DNA of 64,000 nucleotides from Emiliania huxleyi CCMP1516 (Eukaryota > Haptophyta > Isochrysidales > Noelaerhabdaceae), in assembly GCF_000372725.1 (NCBI RefSeq), contig NW_005198965.1, forward strand, positions 708,995-772,994, written 5' to 3'. The notes under the pieces were generated by a model, which saw only the letters and a list, made by a program, of their open reading frames with translations, made no database searches and had not been told where the DNA came from. Each line of letters opens with the position of its first letter. Positions within the stretch are counted from its first letter, which is position 1. A program made the translations under genes and the position numbers. Below, piece after piece: positions 31,168 through 41,978 of this stretch.

Positions 31168-34100
31168 ATGCTCTCCCGGCTCTCTTTCGCCCGCAGCGTT
31201 CGCTGCCTCCGCGCGCGATCCTGCGCGTCGGCGAGCGCCGCTGAGACAGCTTCCACCGCCGTATCTGCGCAGCTCTCGCTGCCAGAGGCGTACGACACTC
31301 TGCTCACGTCCGGTCTAAATAGTGACCCGGCGCAGCGAGACCTGTGCTACGCGCTGGAGGATCTGAGGAGCCGGGTGAACGCGCACAGGGAGGCCTCGCA
31401 GCACTATGCCGCGGAGCTGGCGGACTGGCGCCGGACTTGCGCCAGGCTCCAGGCCGAGGCGGACGCGGCAGAGGAGGCTCGCGCGAGGGAGGCTGCAAAC
31501 GCACCGGCGTGGCGCAAAGCTCTGAATGCAATCCGCGACGCGGTCACGGGCGGTGCGGCCCTGGTGCCGGCGTCGCCGGCGGCGGTGCAGGGCTGTAGCA
31601 GCGGAGGCTGCGGCAGCGGAGGCGGTGGCTCGTGCAGCAGCGGAGCGCACGGCCCTGCCACCGCCTCTGCGTCCGAGGCGGGAGGCGGCGGCGGCATCGT
31701 CGAGCGGGAGTCGCCGCACCTGAAGCTGCGGGTGGCGCAGGCGCAGGCGCACGAAGACAGCGGCGCGCCCTACCGCGACTACGACGTGCCCGCCGCGCTC
31801 GGCGAGGCCAACGCGGGCTCACACCAGCCCCTCTCGAGCGAGGAGCTGGCGCACCCGTTCTGGCGGACGGGCCTCGGGTCTGCAGCCGGCGCGGCGGAGG
31901 CGGCGCAGCGGGCAGAGAGTCCTTCGCAGCGCTGGCCCGCGCACCGCCTCCCGCCGGGCGCTCCGCCGCCGCCCGAGCGGCCGCCCGCGCCGCGAGGCCT
32001 CTTCATCCATGGCAACGTCGGCAGCGGAAAGACGTTGCTGCTCGACCTGCTCGCGCTCTACTTCATATTATATTATATTATATTTATTATATTATAGGAA
32101 AGACGTTGCTGCTCGACCTGCTCGCGTCGGCGCTGCAGGCGGACGCACTCGCTGACGGGGGCTGCCCTCTCTCGCTGCGGCGCGTGCACCACAACGCCTT
32201 CATGATCGAGTGCCACCGCAGGCTGCACGCCCACACCGAGGCGCGCTACCCATCGAGCCACGGCCGCGAGCGCCACAGCCCGCCTGCACCCCCGCCACAG
32301 CCCGCCTGCACCCCCGCCACAGCCCGCCTGCACCCCGCCACAGCCCGCCTGCACCCCGCTCCCCTCCCCTACTCTACCCCATGCATGCTGCCTCGCCCCC
32401 CGAGCCGCGGCCGCCGAGCCGCAGGCGCTCGTCGCCGAGATGCGTGCGGCGGAGGCGGCGGCGCAGGCCGCCGGTAGCACTCGTCGGTCGGAGGAGTGGT
32501 GCGGCGAGGACGAGGCCCTGTCTGTGACGTCGCGCGCGCAGCAGCAGCCTGCCTCCGAGGCGGGGTGGGGGCAGGCGTGGGGGGCGGGGGGCGGGGGGGC
32601 GACGGTGCGCAGCGTGATGGAGCTGCTCGTGGACCGCTTCGTGAACGAGCGCGGCAGCGAGGTATCGCACGCGGGCGAGTCCTTTGCTGAGGCGCCGTCT
32701 CCGCCCCCGCCTCTCCCCCGCCTCTCCGCGCCTCCCTCCGCCTCTCCACGCCTCTTCCCTCCGCCTCTCAGCGCCTCCCCCCGCCTCTCCACGCCTCTCC
32801 CTCCGCCTCTCCGCGCCTCTCCCTCCGCCTCTCCCTCCGCCTCTCCCCGCCTCTCCCCGGCGAGGCGCCGCCCTCGCGCCTCCCGCCGCCCGTCACGCCT
32901 CCCGCCGCCCGCGAGCGAAGGCGATGCGGAGCATCTCGGCCGAGATTGTCGAGGCGCGGGTCGGCGTCGTGAGCGGAGGGGCGTGCGTCACCGGCCCCGG
33001 AGAGGCGCCGCTCGTGCTCGACGACGTCGGCCGACCGGTGAGCGCTTGCAGCGGCAGAGTGGCGCGGGAGGGGCCTGGGGAGAGGCCAGCTGTGCTCACG
33101 CTAGCTGCCCACGCCGGCTGTGCACGTGCGTGTGTGTGGCGCAGGTGAGCGTCGGCGTGCTCTGCTACGACGAGGTGCAGATGATGGACATCGCAGACGC
33201 GACCGTGCTGCGCGGCGTGCTCCAGGCGCTCGTCGGCGCGGGGTGGGTCCTCGTGGCAACCTGCAACCGCACGCCCGCCGAGTTTGCGGCGTCGACGATG
33301 CAGCGCGAGCACCCGCAGTCTCGCTTCGCCGAGGCGATGGCGGAGCACTGCGACACGCTCCAGCTGGGGGACGGCGTGCGGCAGTCGCGAGGCCTCGAGC
33401 CCGCCTCGCGCCTGCCCCCTGACTTTGCGTTGCACGCGCGTAGGCTCGCGCGACTACCGTGAGGGCCAGCTCGCCGCGCCGCAGCCGTCCTACTTTTGCC
33501 CGTGCGAGGGGGGAAACGGGGTTCCCAACCCGGGGGGGCAATTTGACCGGTGTTTTGTTGACTTTACGGGGGGCCCCCCGGCGGACGAGGAGGTCCCAAT
33601 CGGCCCGGGGAGGAGGATGGGGTTTTTTTTTGGCCGGGGGGTTGCCCCCCCCTTGTTTGAGGGGGTGTGGGGCCCCCCCCTCGGGGGGGGAGATTAGGTG
33701 GCACTCGGGCAGGGTTACCCCACGTTGTGGGTTGACGACTTCCCGCAAATGTCGTTGGGGCAGCGCGACCAGGGGAGGGGTTTTATCCCGGTGGTGGGCC
33801 AGCTTTACAATCACAAAACAGGGTTTGTTGCCTCCGCCGCCGTCCCGATGGGGGGCCCCCCCCCCCCCCCCCCTTACCAGCCGCCCCAACCCGCCCCTTT
33901 ACCAGCCGCCCCAACCCGCCCCTTTACACCTCCGCTCCGCCCCCCCCCGCCTTGCCAGGCGAGCTCTTCTCGGGCGCGGCGGGCGCCGGCGTGATCGCAC
34001 AGGCGCGCGCGAGCTTGCTCGAGGGCGTCGAGTTCGAGGGCGAGGCGGGCAAGGCCGCCGAGCTCAACCCGCGAGGCGTGACGGCAAACTCGCTCGAGAC

Positions 34101-34313
34101 AAACTACCAGGGCCTCCTCAAGACGGGCGCCGTGGCGGCCGACTCGCGCAAGGTGCCCTCGCACTCGCACGCACTCGCACGACGGCGCTTCGAGCCCCTG
34201 CCCTCTTGCGCGAGCTCAGACGCCGCCTCGCCGCTAGGCGCTCTTCACGGGCGGAGACTCGCTCTTCACGGGGGAGGACGAGACCTTTGCCTTCCGGCGC
34301 GCCATCTCGCGCC
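31168..34313 (+). CDS. AFG1: AFG1/LACE1-family mitochondrial AAA-type ATPase, 3' end lost in gap
   Basis: Mitochondrial quality-control ATPase of the AFG1 family. Exons: 31168-32026, 32098-32240, 32425-32661, 32921-33037, 33145-33373, 33444 to about 33860, 33959-34152 and 34238 into the gap. Features in order: presequence (MLSRLSFARSVRCLRAR), AYDTLLTSGLNSDPAQRD, Walker A GLFIHGNVGSGKT, RVHHNAFMIECHRRLH, Walker B LCYDEVQMMDIADA, sensor region VATCNRTPAEF, GSRDYREG, and near the gap SLFTGEDETFAFRRAISR. Exon 6 contains TAG at 33695 where the family has Tyr (DYxAL), in a homopolymer-rich, poor-looking stretch. Intron 1 has unusual GA-AG borders and a direct repeat. Several introns are minisatellites. 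Confidence 0.88.
32270..32360. repeat. Minisatellite in AFG1-like intron
   Basis: Four tandem units of about 19-22 bp (CCACAGCCCGCCTGCACCCC). Confidence 0.9.
32700..32875. repeat. Pyrimidine minisatellite in AFG1-like intron
   Basis: Imperfect tandem CTCCGCCTCTCC units filling most of the intron 32662-32920. Confidence 0.9.
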
Positions 34314-34479
34314 NNNNNNNNNNNNNNNNNNNNNNNNNNNNNNNNNNNNNNNNNNNNNNNNNNNNNNNNNNNNNNNNNNNNNNNNNNNNNNNNNNNNNNN
34401 NNNNNNNNNNNNNNNNNNNNNNNNNNNNNNNNNNNNNNNNNNNNNNNNNNNNNNNNNNNNNNNNNNNNNNNNNNNNNNN
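34314..34479. other. Assembly gap (N run)
   Basis: The N run interrupts the AFG1-like gene directly after AISR. The remaining C-terminal codons are not present on the other side. Confidence 0.99.
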
Positions 34480-35070
34480 TTGAGTGGTGCTCACGGGTTG
34501 CAATGCGCTGGTTGTTGTGCGTGTACGTGTAGTGAGGACGCAGCTTGTATGTTCTCGTGGGGGTGAGAGGGTCCAGGGGACGCGCAAGGCAACTGGGAGT
34601 CCCAGTCGGCGCAGGGAGCAGAGCGGGAGACCGTGAGGCTGCTCTCTGAGCGATGACACACTAGCAGGGGCATCAACCATCATGATTGCCATCGGAGTCA
34701 CTTGTATACGACGCCGCCACGCTCGCAAGGCACAAGGGCCGCCTAAGCGCCTAAGCACCCTAAGCACCCCCCGCTTAGGCCGCTTAGGCGCTACCTTAGG
34801 CGAGTGACGGCCGGCTGCCCGGGGCCTGGCGTGCCTCCGCGGGGTGGGGTGAGCGCCTGGGAGAGCCACTCTGCAAGTGTGGTGTGTGCGAGCGTGTAGC
34901 CTTTAGCATGCAATCGGCCTTAGTAGACCGGAGGGCTACGAAGCCTTCACTCCAAGGGGCTGGTCTATAGAGATCTATATCGGGACCACAGCCTATACCC
35001 GCCCACACAGGAACTCTGTGCCCCGGCGCGCTGCCGCACATGTGCATGCACATGTGTCCTTGGACCTTGC
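34480..35070. other. Intergenic, no gene recognised
   Basis: Contains a CCTAAGC/GCTTAGG short repeat cluster at 34740-34800 and TGCACATG repeats near 35040. No AFG1 continuation. Confidence 0.5.
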
Positions 35071-35080
35071 CTGTGCTCAA

Positions 35081-35471
35081 AATACATAAATAAAGCAGAC
35101 ACCTCAATTGGGAGATGGGTAAAATGGAGCAAGTCTCCCCGCCCTTGCGATCTTTGTGTGCAGGCGTGCAGGGTTCTTTGTGGGTGTCGTGGTCGGCGAC
35201 GGCTAGCCGGGGTCGTCCTCCCGGGACTAGCACTAGCCGTCTTCCACATGGTCCCTCGCGGGTCCCTGCTGCTCCTAATCTCTTCGTACATCCTCCTGCT
35301 GATCTCCGCAAAGTCGCCTGCTCCCCCTCCCTCGTCTCGCCCTGCGCGTCTGCTCCGCCTCCCCGTCGTCTGCCCTCTGTGTCGTCTGGCGACGGGTCCT
35401 CCATAGTCGGTTGCGGTCGCCGCCCTCCTTATCGTGCCTCTTCCCAACGTTCCCTCGGCGGCTGATGACGT
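35081..35471 (-). mobile_element. Family B LINE 3' fragment, 391 bp, 10-bp target duplication
   Basis: Flanked by CTGTGCTCAA at 35071-35080 and 35472-35481. The minus strand carries the same degenerate MYEEIRSSRD coding end, 3' UTR and TTTA-type tail as the copies at 18.4 and 59.2 kb. Confidence 0.9.
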
Positions 35472-35551
35472 CTGTGCTCAAGAAACTGGATCGAATGCAT
35501 TTAATGATGCCGGGTACATGGCTCATGGGACGCCCGCCCTGGGTTCGGCGG

Positions 35552-35960
35552 CCTACCCGGATAGTGCTTAGTGGCGGGGTCTTGTTGACACTGAGTAGCG
35601 CCAAAGCGCCCCACTGCCTACCTGTTGCGGGCGCCCACCGCCAGGCTCCGTGCCCCACCGTACCTACCTATTCCCAGCCGTGCAGCGAAGCGAAAATACC
35701 CGTTTGCCCCCCCTTCGTGAATTATGGTTGCGGCCGGCGCGTCGGCTTGGCGGCTTGTACCATGCCGCGCGTGCAGCGCCTCTCGCGAGCCTGCCAGAGC
35801 AACCATGACCTACTGGGTTCTCGAGGCGATGGACGGCTCCAAAACGGCGCGCGGCAGCACTCTTTTCGCCCCCCCCCCCCCCCCCCTCCTCCCCGGGCGG
35901 TCAAAATCGGGCCTCCCTACCTATTGCGGTGCTCCACCGCTATTCTACCTCGGGACCTCG
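35552..35960. mobile_element. Degenerate copy of the 59.9-60.2 kb inverted-repeat element
   Basis: Shares GGGTTC-GGC--CCTACCCGGATAG-like end sequence, a CACTGA-TAGCGCCAAA-CGCCC block, CTACCTAC runs and the GCAGCGAAGCGAAAA block with the element at 59923-60154. It is longer and diverged, with a C homopolymer near 35872. Boundaries are approximate. Confidence 0.45.
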
Positions 35961-36052
35961 GGACAGACCCTCGTGACTTCGGCCCCTCGGGATAGACCCT
36001 CCTGGCTAACCTCGAAATGTGCACCTGGGATGAGACTGCGCTCCCTGTTTCA

Positions 36053-36474
36053 CAGCCATCCTTAAAGTCACGTGGCTGCAATTAAAGCATCCTAGCCACT
36101 CCGCGCTCCCAAGCACGCGCTATCTTGGCTGCGCACCAGCCAGTGCAGCCAGCGTGCGTCCCAGCCATCCGCCCGGCCGCAAGATGGCTAGCAAGATGGC
36201 TGTCATACAGCCGTCGCAGCCATCGCGCATCGGCCGGAGATGGCTGGAGAGATAACGACGCCAGCCATCCAGAACAAGGGCGGGTGGCTCGCGGAGCGAG
36301 AGCGGAGCCACCTGCACTCGTGTCGGGGGCGGCGAGAAGGCTGGGTAAAATTCGGTATTCGCGACAGCCATCCTCCGCGGCCGATGGCTGCGACGGCTGT
36401 ATGACTGGGCGGAGTGGCAAGGAAGGATGCTGTATGCAGCCATGATGGGCTGCCATGTGACTTAAGGATGGCTG
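36053..36474. mobile_element. MITE-like 422-bp element with terminal inverted repeats
   Basis: Left end CAGCCATCCTTAAAGTCACG pairs with the right end GTGACTTAAGGATGGCTG. The interior is packed with CAGCCATC and GATGGCTG in both orientations, giving potential for multiple hairpins. No unambiguous target duplication. Confidence 0.65.
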
Positions 36475-36583
36475 ACATGCCTAGATCTCACCCATTCGCG
36501 GTAGGAGGGTATGGCTGAGATGCCAGCCGGTGGTTGGCCGACCCTCCTCGGAGCCCGAACCCCGCGACAGCCCCTTTTTCCAA

Positions 36584-37468
36584 ATGGCCATCCGCGTGCC
36601 GCTGTGGCTTGTGCTCTCCACCTTTGCCGCGTTCGCCCTGCTCCTCCGTCTGGAGAGCTCTGCAACAGCGCCACCGCCAGGGTTGGAACCAGGCGAGCTG
36701 CCCACTGCGCGCTTTGGACTAGTCCACGTGCCAAAGACGGGAGGGCTTGCGGTGCGGCATGCACTCGGCGACCGGTGCGACGACATCGTCATCGAGAGGC
36801 GGGCGCACTCGACGGCGGAGAGCGACGTGCTCAAGGTGGGGCTCCGGCCGCTGGTCGTCCTTCGCGCGCCACTCGAGCGGCTGCAATCCTCGTTTGACTT
36901 TTGGCAGCAGGGCTCGAGCGAGCTGTCCGCTCTCTCGCGCGGCAACCCGCAGGCCACGCTCCTTCTCAAGCCGGCGCGTCGGCTCCCGTGGGAAGGCTTC
37001 CTCGATGGGCTGCTCAACGGCTCGTCGCCGCACCGCGCGACGGCGCAGCTTATCGTCAACGCGCCACAGGCCCTCGCCAGCTGGGCATGGTCGGCGCACT
37101 TTCACCCTCTCCGCCGCTTCGTCGACAAGGAGGACCCGAGATCGGTCTACGTGTGCTACTCGAGGCGGCTGCTCGCACAGCGGCTCGCCTGCATGGCGGC
37201 GGCGGTCGGCGTGCGCTGCCTCTTCAACGCCACCGGCAACGTCAACCCGACCCGCCGCCGGAAGCGCGCCGCCTCCGCCGAGCCGGTGGTGCCGCCCCAC
37301 CTGCTGGCGCCGCTGCAACGGTACCTGAGCGACGACGAGGCAATCTTCCGGCGCCACTGCGGCGCGTGCGCCGCGGAGGCGAGCTGCTGCCACTCTGGCC
37401 GCGACGCCGCCGGAGGAGCACAAGGCCGCCGGCCGCGCGACCTGCACAGCACGTTTCCTGTGAAGTGA
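36584..37468 (+). CDS. Sulfotransferase-like type II membrane protein
   Basis: 294 residues from ATG 36584. An N-terminal membrane anchor (VPLWLVLSTFAAFALLL, residues 5-21) is followed by a Golgi-lumen-type domain. VHVPKTGGLAVRHAL matches the 5'-phosphosulfate loop of PAPS-dependent carbohydrate sulfotransferases. VVLRAPLERLQSSFDFW matches the 3'-phosphate-binding segment (R..P..R..S). NGSS and NATG are potential N-glycosylation sites. A Cys-rich end (CGACAAEASCC) may form disulfides. Substrate unknown. The MITE-like element at 36053-36474 ends about 110 bp upstream. Confidence 0.75.
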   Translation: MAIRVPLWLVLSTFAAFALLLRLESSATAPPPGLEPGELPTARFGLVHVPKTGGLAVRHALGDRCDDIVIERRAHSTAESDVLKVGLRPLVVLRAPLERLQSSFDFWQQGSSELSALSRGNPQATLLLKPARRLPWEGFLDGLLNGSSPHRATAQLIVNAPQALASWAWSAHFHPLRRFVDKEDPRSVYVCYSRRLLAQRLACMAAAVGVRCLFNATGNVNPTRRRKRAASAEPVVPPHLLAPLQRYLSDDEAIFRRHCGACAAEASCCHSGRDAAGGAQGRRPRDLHSTFPVK

Positions 37469-37745
37469 ATACTGGGGCCGTGAGCGCGCTATATCAGAAT
37501 GTGTGTGTATCAAAGAGGTCGATATGCTCTGGGACACGGACTTTGGGACACCGCACCTCGGACCAACGGAGGCGTGAGAGGAGACGGAGCGAGCCCCCAA
37601 TTGCCAACAGCGCCCCCACATATGCGCATATTGCGCAATCGCCAAAATCCCGCGTGCGGCGACGGAACTTTTTTGGAGAGGCGAGAGCGCGCGGATCTCT
37701 CTCTCTCTCTCTCGCGGAGCCGACTCTACTCTCTTTTTTTGCATA

Positions 37746-39955
37746 GGTTCGTGCCGCGACCAGTTGTGTCGTATGGGGTGTACAAAGGGCCGGCCCGATT
37801 CGGGAGACCCGTCGAGGGATCTGGACAGCTCGAAGGTGGGGACGATGAGCTGCGGCTCGCGTTTGGGCAGGGGCTGTGGGGCGGCAGACTGCCAGACGAC
37901 TGGCAGGTGATAGACGCGGAAATGTACGCGGTGCTGGCTTACCTGCGTAAGATGGCAACGGCGGAAGATGCGGCGGACAGGAGGTGCCTCGTCTTGAGCG
38001 ACTGCAAGCCCGCGCTACAGCAGATCGAGGCGGCGTACCGAAAAGGCTCTCTTGAGGGGCTCCGGGAGGAGGTTGCCTCGAGGGGATATGCCGATATCGC
38101 GCCCAGCTTGAATCCGTCACGTTCCTGTGGGTACCGAGCCACGCGGGGTGCGCTAGCAACGCCGACGCCGCGGCGACGGCATACATGGGGGCCAGCGAGA
38201 TTGAGGATGCCACCGCCGTCATCCGGGAAGCAGTGAGGACACGCCCGTGCCTGTACACGGACCGCCGGAGGACGGCAGACGGAGAGTGGAGGGGAGACGT
38301 ACTGGACCGGAGGACCTATTACGCCACACGCGGCCACACGAACGAGTGGGTGCGAGGACGGCTCGGCGAGGGGCTCACGGCGGGGTCGCACACGGCAGGG
38401 GTGACGGGGCCGCTGTGGAGCGATGTGGTCAGGGGAACGACGAGACACAAATGGGACAAGCGCCAGCGGATCAAGGATCAAGCACGGCGAGCGCGAGATT
38501 GATTCGCCGACGTGGATGATCATAACGTGGTGACAAAGACCGTCATGGGAGCGCGGGTGCGGCAGCAGGCGGGGGTGCCACACGGAGCGCACCACGAGAG
38601 GATCATGCGGGGAGAGGCGGGGAGAGAGACCCCGGGCGCCGCCACAAGGAGCGAACTCAGGGGCTGCCTCGTCTGTAAGGCCGCGAGGGACGCGGCGAGG
38701 AGGGCAGCACTAAAGGTAAGCGGGACCCGCTGTGTCCGATCGTGCGGAAAGCCGCGCAGCAATGGACCGAGGAAGACGAGAACCCGCCTAGAGCAACGAT
38801 GGCGCACTTGCTTAGCGGCGCCTGCCTGGGGAATAGGGAGCAGGCCAGATGGTTCCTCAGAGTAGCGCGAGCGCAGACGGGGACGGCGATCAGCAAAGTA
38901 GCACAGGCGGCACCCGACTCCAAGGATACGCTGAAGACGCTGAGGATAGCGCATATCGCTGCGCTGAAGGGCTCACGCTATAGGGTGCTGGATGAGGACG
39001 GGTACGATGCACTAGCCCCTGCCGTCGGGGGGGTGTTGCCGGCGCTGGTAGATGATCTCTCGGAGAAGAGTCGGAGGGACCTTGGCGCCGGGGTTACGAG
39101 GAACTTGCAAGTCGTGGCCGAGGCGGCGACGGGAGCGGTGCAGAGGTGGATCTAGCTCAATGATGAGGCTACGGCGCGCATAATGAAGAGAGAGGAACAC
39201 ATCGAGTGGCTGAGGAAGCTCTTCGCTGGGTGGAAGGAGGCCCGGCCGGCCTTGAGGGAGTCGCGGAGGAGGAGGGATAACGCAGGCAACGCAGGGACGG
39301 GCCAACAGCCTGTGGGAGAAACGAGGGCCGCGACGGCGGCTCAAGCGGGAGGGAGCTGAGACAGTGGGCAGCGAGCGAAGTGGGTGAGACTGATGATGCT
39401 CCTTCGACTTAGGGAGCGGTTCAGCTGCTGGGCGGGCTCAGGGTGGTGCTCACGCGAAAAGGAATCGACGCATAGGAGAAAGAAGACGAGGGACACAGAA
39501 ACTAGCGCAGACGAGAGCAGGGCAGACCCGGGGACTGGGGAGCCGGAGCAGACGGCATCGGCCGCCGAGGGAACGTTGGGAAGAGGCACGACACGAGGAG
39601 GGCGGCGACCTCAACCGACTATGGAGGACCCGTCACCAGACGACGCAGGGCAGACGACGGTGAGGCGGAGCAGACGCGCAGGGCGAGACGAGGGAGGGAG
39701 CAGGATGTTGCGGAGATCAGCAGGAGGCTGTACGAAAAGATTAGGAGCAGCCGGGACGACCCGAGGGACAATGTGGAAGACGGTAGACGCGGCTAGTGCT
39801 AGTCCCCCATCGGGAGGACGACCCCGGCTAGTCGCCGACCACACCCACAAAGAACCCTGCACAAAGATCGCACGGGCGGGAACGTACAAACTGTTCCTTT
39901 TACCCATCTCACAGACACAGTAGAGAGGTGTGTGTCCGCTTTTATTTATTTATAT
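37746..39955 (+). mobile_element. Family B LINE, 5'-truncated: RNase H domain, C-terminal region, TTTA tail
   Basis: Longest copy of family B. 37760-38240 encodes an RNase H domain: DAEMYAVLAYLRK (catalytic Glu), LVLSDCKPALQQIE (Asp), and in the next frame FLWVPSHAGCASNADAAA (His/Asp). Downstream is RTYYATRGHTNEWVRGRL, a short Cys pair (GCLVCK), RKAAQQWTEEDENPPRA and the C-terminal region seen in other copies. The 3' UTR follows and TTTA repeats lie at 39940-39953. Frameshifts near 38100 and 38715 and stops near 39155 show it is dead. No reverse transcriptase domain remains. Confidence 0.88.
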
Positions 39956-40156
39956 TTCCTTTTTTGGATTTTGCCGGAGCAGAGCGCGTAGGCGCGGGTT
40001 CTTGTTGAATGTGAGCAAAATAGGTAAAAGAAGAGTCGCGTCTCCCTGCATGGTCCCTCCCCACCGTCGGACTCGCACACACTCGCTCCCTCCCCACAAA
40101 CCACACCCACGCCCTCGCCCCGCTGCCACCACCACCACTCCCAATCGCGCCCCGGG

Positions 40157-40334
<178 letters not shown>

Positions 40335-40393
40335 CCCTCCCCCTCAAGCGATCCTGCCGCCGCCGCCGGTGCGGACGTGCAGCTCCGCGAGAG

Positions 40394-41207
40394 TCACTGG
40401 CCAGCCCGCGCCAAAGCACTCGCCATCAGCGAGGAGGCCTCGACCATCCTCCCCTGCTCCTCCAGCAAGGCCACCTGCGCCATTATGCTGTCCAGCTCGC
40501 TCTCCACCCCCTCTTCCCTTTGCCCCCCGTTGGCCTCTCCGTTGGCAGCGCTCGCGCCGGCCGCCACCGCCCGCGGCCGCTCCGTCGGAAAGCTCGCTGC
40601 GGCGGCGGCCGCCCCGACTGGCGGCGCGGCCGCACCGCTGGCGGACGGTCTCGCCTCGTCCAATGCGCTGCTGCTCGCGGCGGCCGGCGCGGCGATGACC
40701 GCCTTGCGCTTGCCGTTTGCCTTGGAGGGCGAGGCTGCGGATCGGTCGAGCCGAGGCTGCGCGGGGCAAACTGCAGCGACGGGCGCGGTCACCGGCGCGG
40801 CCCCGGCCTGGCCAGCCTGGCCGCTCTGCGATGGCGGCAGTGCGGGCGACACGTAAGCGGAGCGCGAGTAGGCTGGCACCTCGAGCGGCAGGTCCTCCTC
40901 TTCGAGTATGAGGCGCTGCCGGCTGCAGAGGGACAAAGGGGGAAGGTGGGTGAGGGCCGGTCGCGCGCGCCGGAGGATCCCAGGCGGGGCGAGAGTCGCA
41001 CTTTAGAACCGCGTCGTCGTCGTCCGCGCTCACGCCGCAGATCGATCCGAGCCGCCGGAGAAGATCCTGCTTGGAAGGCGCCATTTCCCGCAGGCTCGGA
41101 GCCAGCTCGCGCAGGCTCGGCGCCTGAGCAACCTTGTCCTCGACATAGTCCTTTAGGCTCGAGGACTTGTCCTCGATGATCTCCTTCCAGCGGTGGATGT
41201 CTTCCAT
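40394..41207 (-). CDS. Protein of unknown function with amphipathic N-terminal helix (244 aa)
   Basis: Exons 41207-41002 and 40922-40394 with a 79-bp GT-AG intron. It starts MEDIHRWKEIIEDKSSSLKD, has the internal repeat PSLRELAPSLREMAPS and SICGVSADDDDAVLN, then after the intron RLILEEEDLPLEVPAYSRSA. A low-complexity Ala-rich region follows, and a C-terminal helix ELDSIMAQVALLEEQGRMVE. ATG 41207 is the only methionine start available; the frame is open further upstream without ATG. No family recognised. Confidence 0.55.
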
Positions 41208-41351
41208 CCGAACGCAGGGCTCCTCGTGTGCTTCCGCAGCACCGCGCGGCGTGTGGGAAGCCGGAGAGAAAAGAATTTTCGCGCCGTTAAAGAATTGCCT
41301 CACAATCCGGCCGGCCAAGCGCGGCCGCGCACCAAGCCCCGAGTCGACAGG

Positions 41352-41765
41352 AACGCGCTTTCCGCGCGCGGGCCGCCGCGGCGTTCCCGCTCCTCTTCGC
41401 CCGACGCGCCGCCTGCGAAGCGGGCCTCTTCTGCCGGCTCCTCCGTTTGCGGCTACGACTCCGAGGCGCCGGAGGAGATCCAGAACGAGGCGCTCTACCG
41501 GGCCTGCCGCGCGTACGGCTTAGGTGAGCAATTCCTCGCTGCGGCGCAGGATGACGAGGGCACATTCGGCGAGTGGCTCGACGAGCTACCCTTCGAGGTG
41601 GCTGCGGCGACCGCCCGGCTGCTCAAGCACCACGCGCGCTCCGGCGCGTGGGTCGAGATCTCGCCCGGCAACCCTAGCCAGGCCCCACGCGCTGGCCGCG
41701 ACCGCGACCGCTCGAGCCCGAACTGCCCGTCAGACATGTCGGAATTGTCGGAGACTAGCGACTAG
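41352..41765 (+). CDS. Conserved 3' exon of unknown gene (paralogue of 2.8-3.4 kb copy)
   Basis: The open frame ends with TAG at 41763-41765 and has no in-frame ATG at its beginning, so it is best read as a 3' exon beginning after the AG at 41350-41351. Its core (YDSEAPEEIQNEALYRACRA, YGLGEQFLAAAQ, GTFGEWLDELPFEVAAATA) is conserved in the decayed copy on the opposite strand near 3 kb, which argues it was once under selection. The basic/Ser-rich start is disordered. The 5' exons are not identified. Confidence 0.5.
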   Translation, partial: NALSARGPPRRSRSSSPDAPPAKRASSAGSSVCGYDSEAPEEIQNEALYRACRAYGLGEQFLAAAQDDEGTFGEWLDELPFEVAAATARLLKHHARSGAWVEISPGNPSQAPRAGRDRDRSSPNCPSDMSELSETSD

Positions 41766-41779
41766 CACACCTCTGTGTC

Positions 41780-41819
41780 CTCCCATCCCTCCCTTGGGTT
41801 GTCCGTTTTCTTTCTTTTT
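41780..41819 (+). mobile_element. 40-bp family A insert with 8-bp duplication, near-empty site visible at 2.96 kb
   Basis: Flanked by TCTGTGTC at 41772-41779 and 41820-41827. The paralogous sequence at about 2950-2970 (minus) reads straight across the site without the insert. Confidence 0.88.
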
Positions 41820-41978
41820 TCTGTGTCAAGAGTCCCCAGAACCCAAGGAGTCACACAGTCCACCTGTGTGATGCACGCCCTGCGAGCGGGGCGGGGTGCG
41901 CACTGTCCCTCTGTGTTCGTGTGCGTCGCCCATCTCTCCATGGAGATGACTGCTCTTTTATATTCCTTATAACAGCAG

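Noticed and set aside
36082..36478. Small genes in all frames of the AGCCATC-rich segment
   Set aside because: They lie inside a MITE-like palindrome and have no independent support.
41193..41351. 5' part of the plus frame at 41.2 kb as coding start
   Set aside because: No ATG in frame and it overlaps the start of the minus-strand gene; homology with the 3-kb copy begins only at about 41352.
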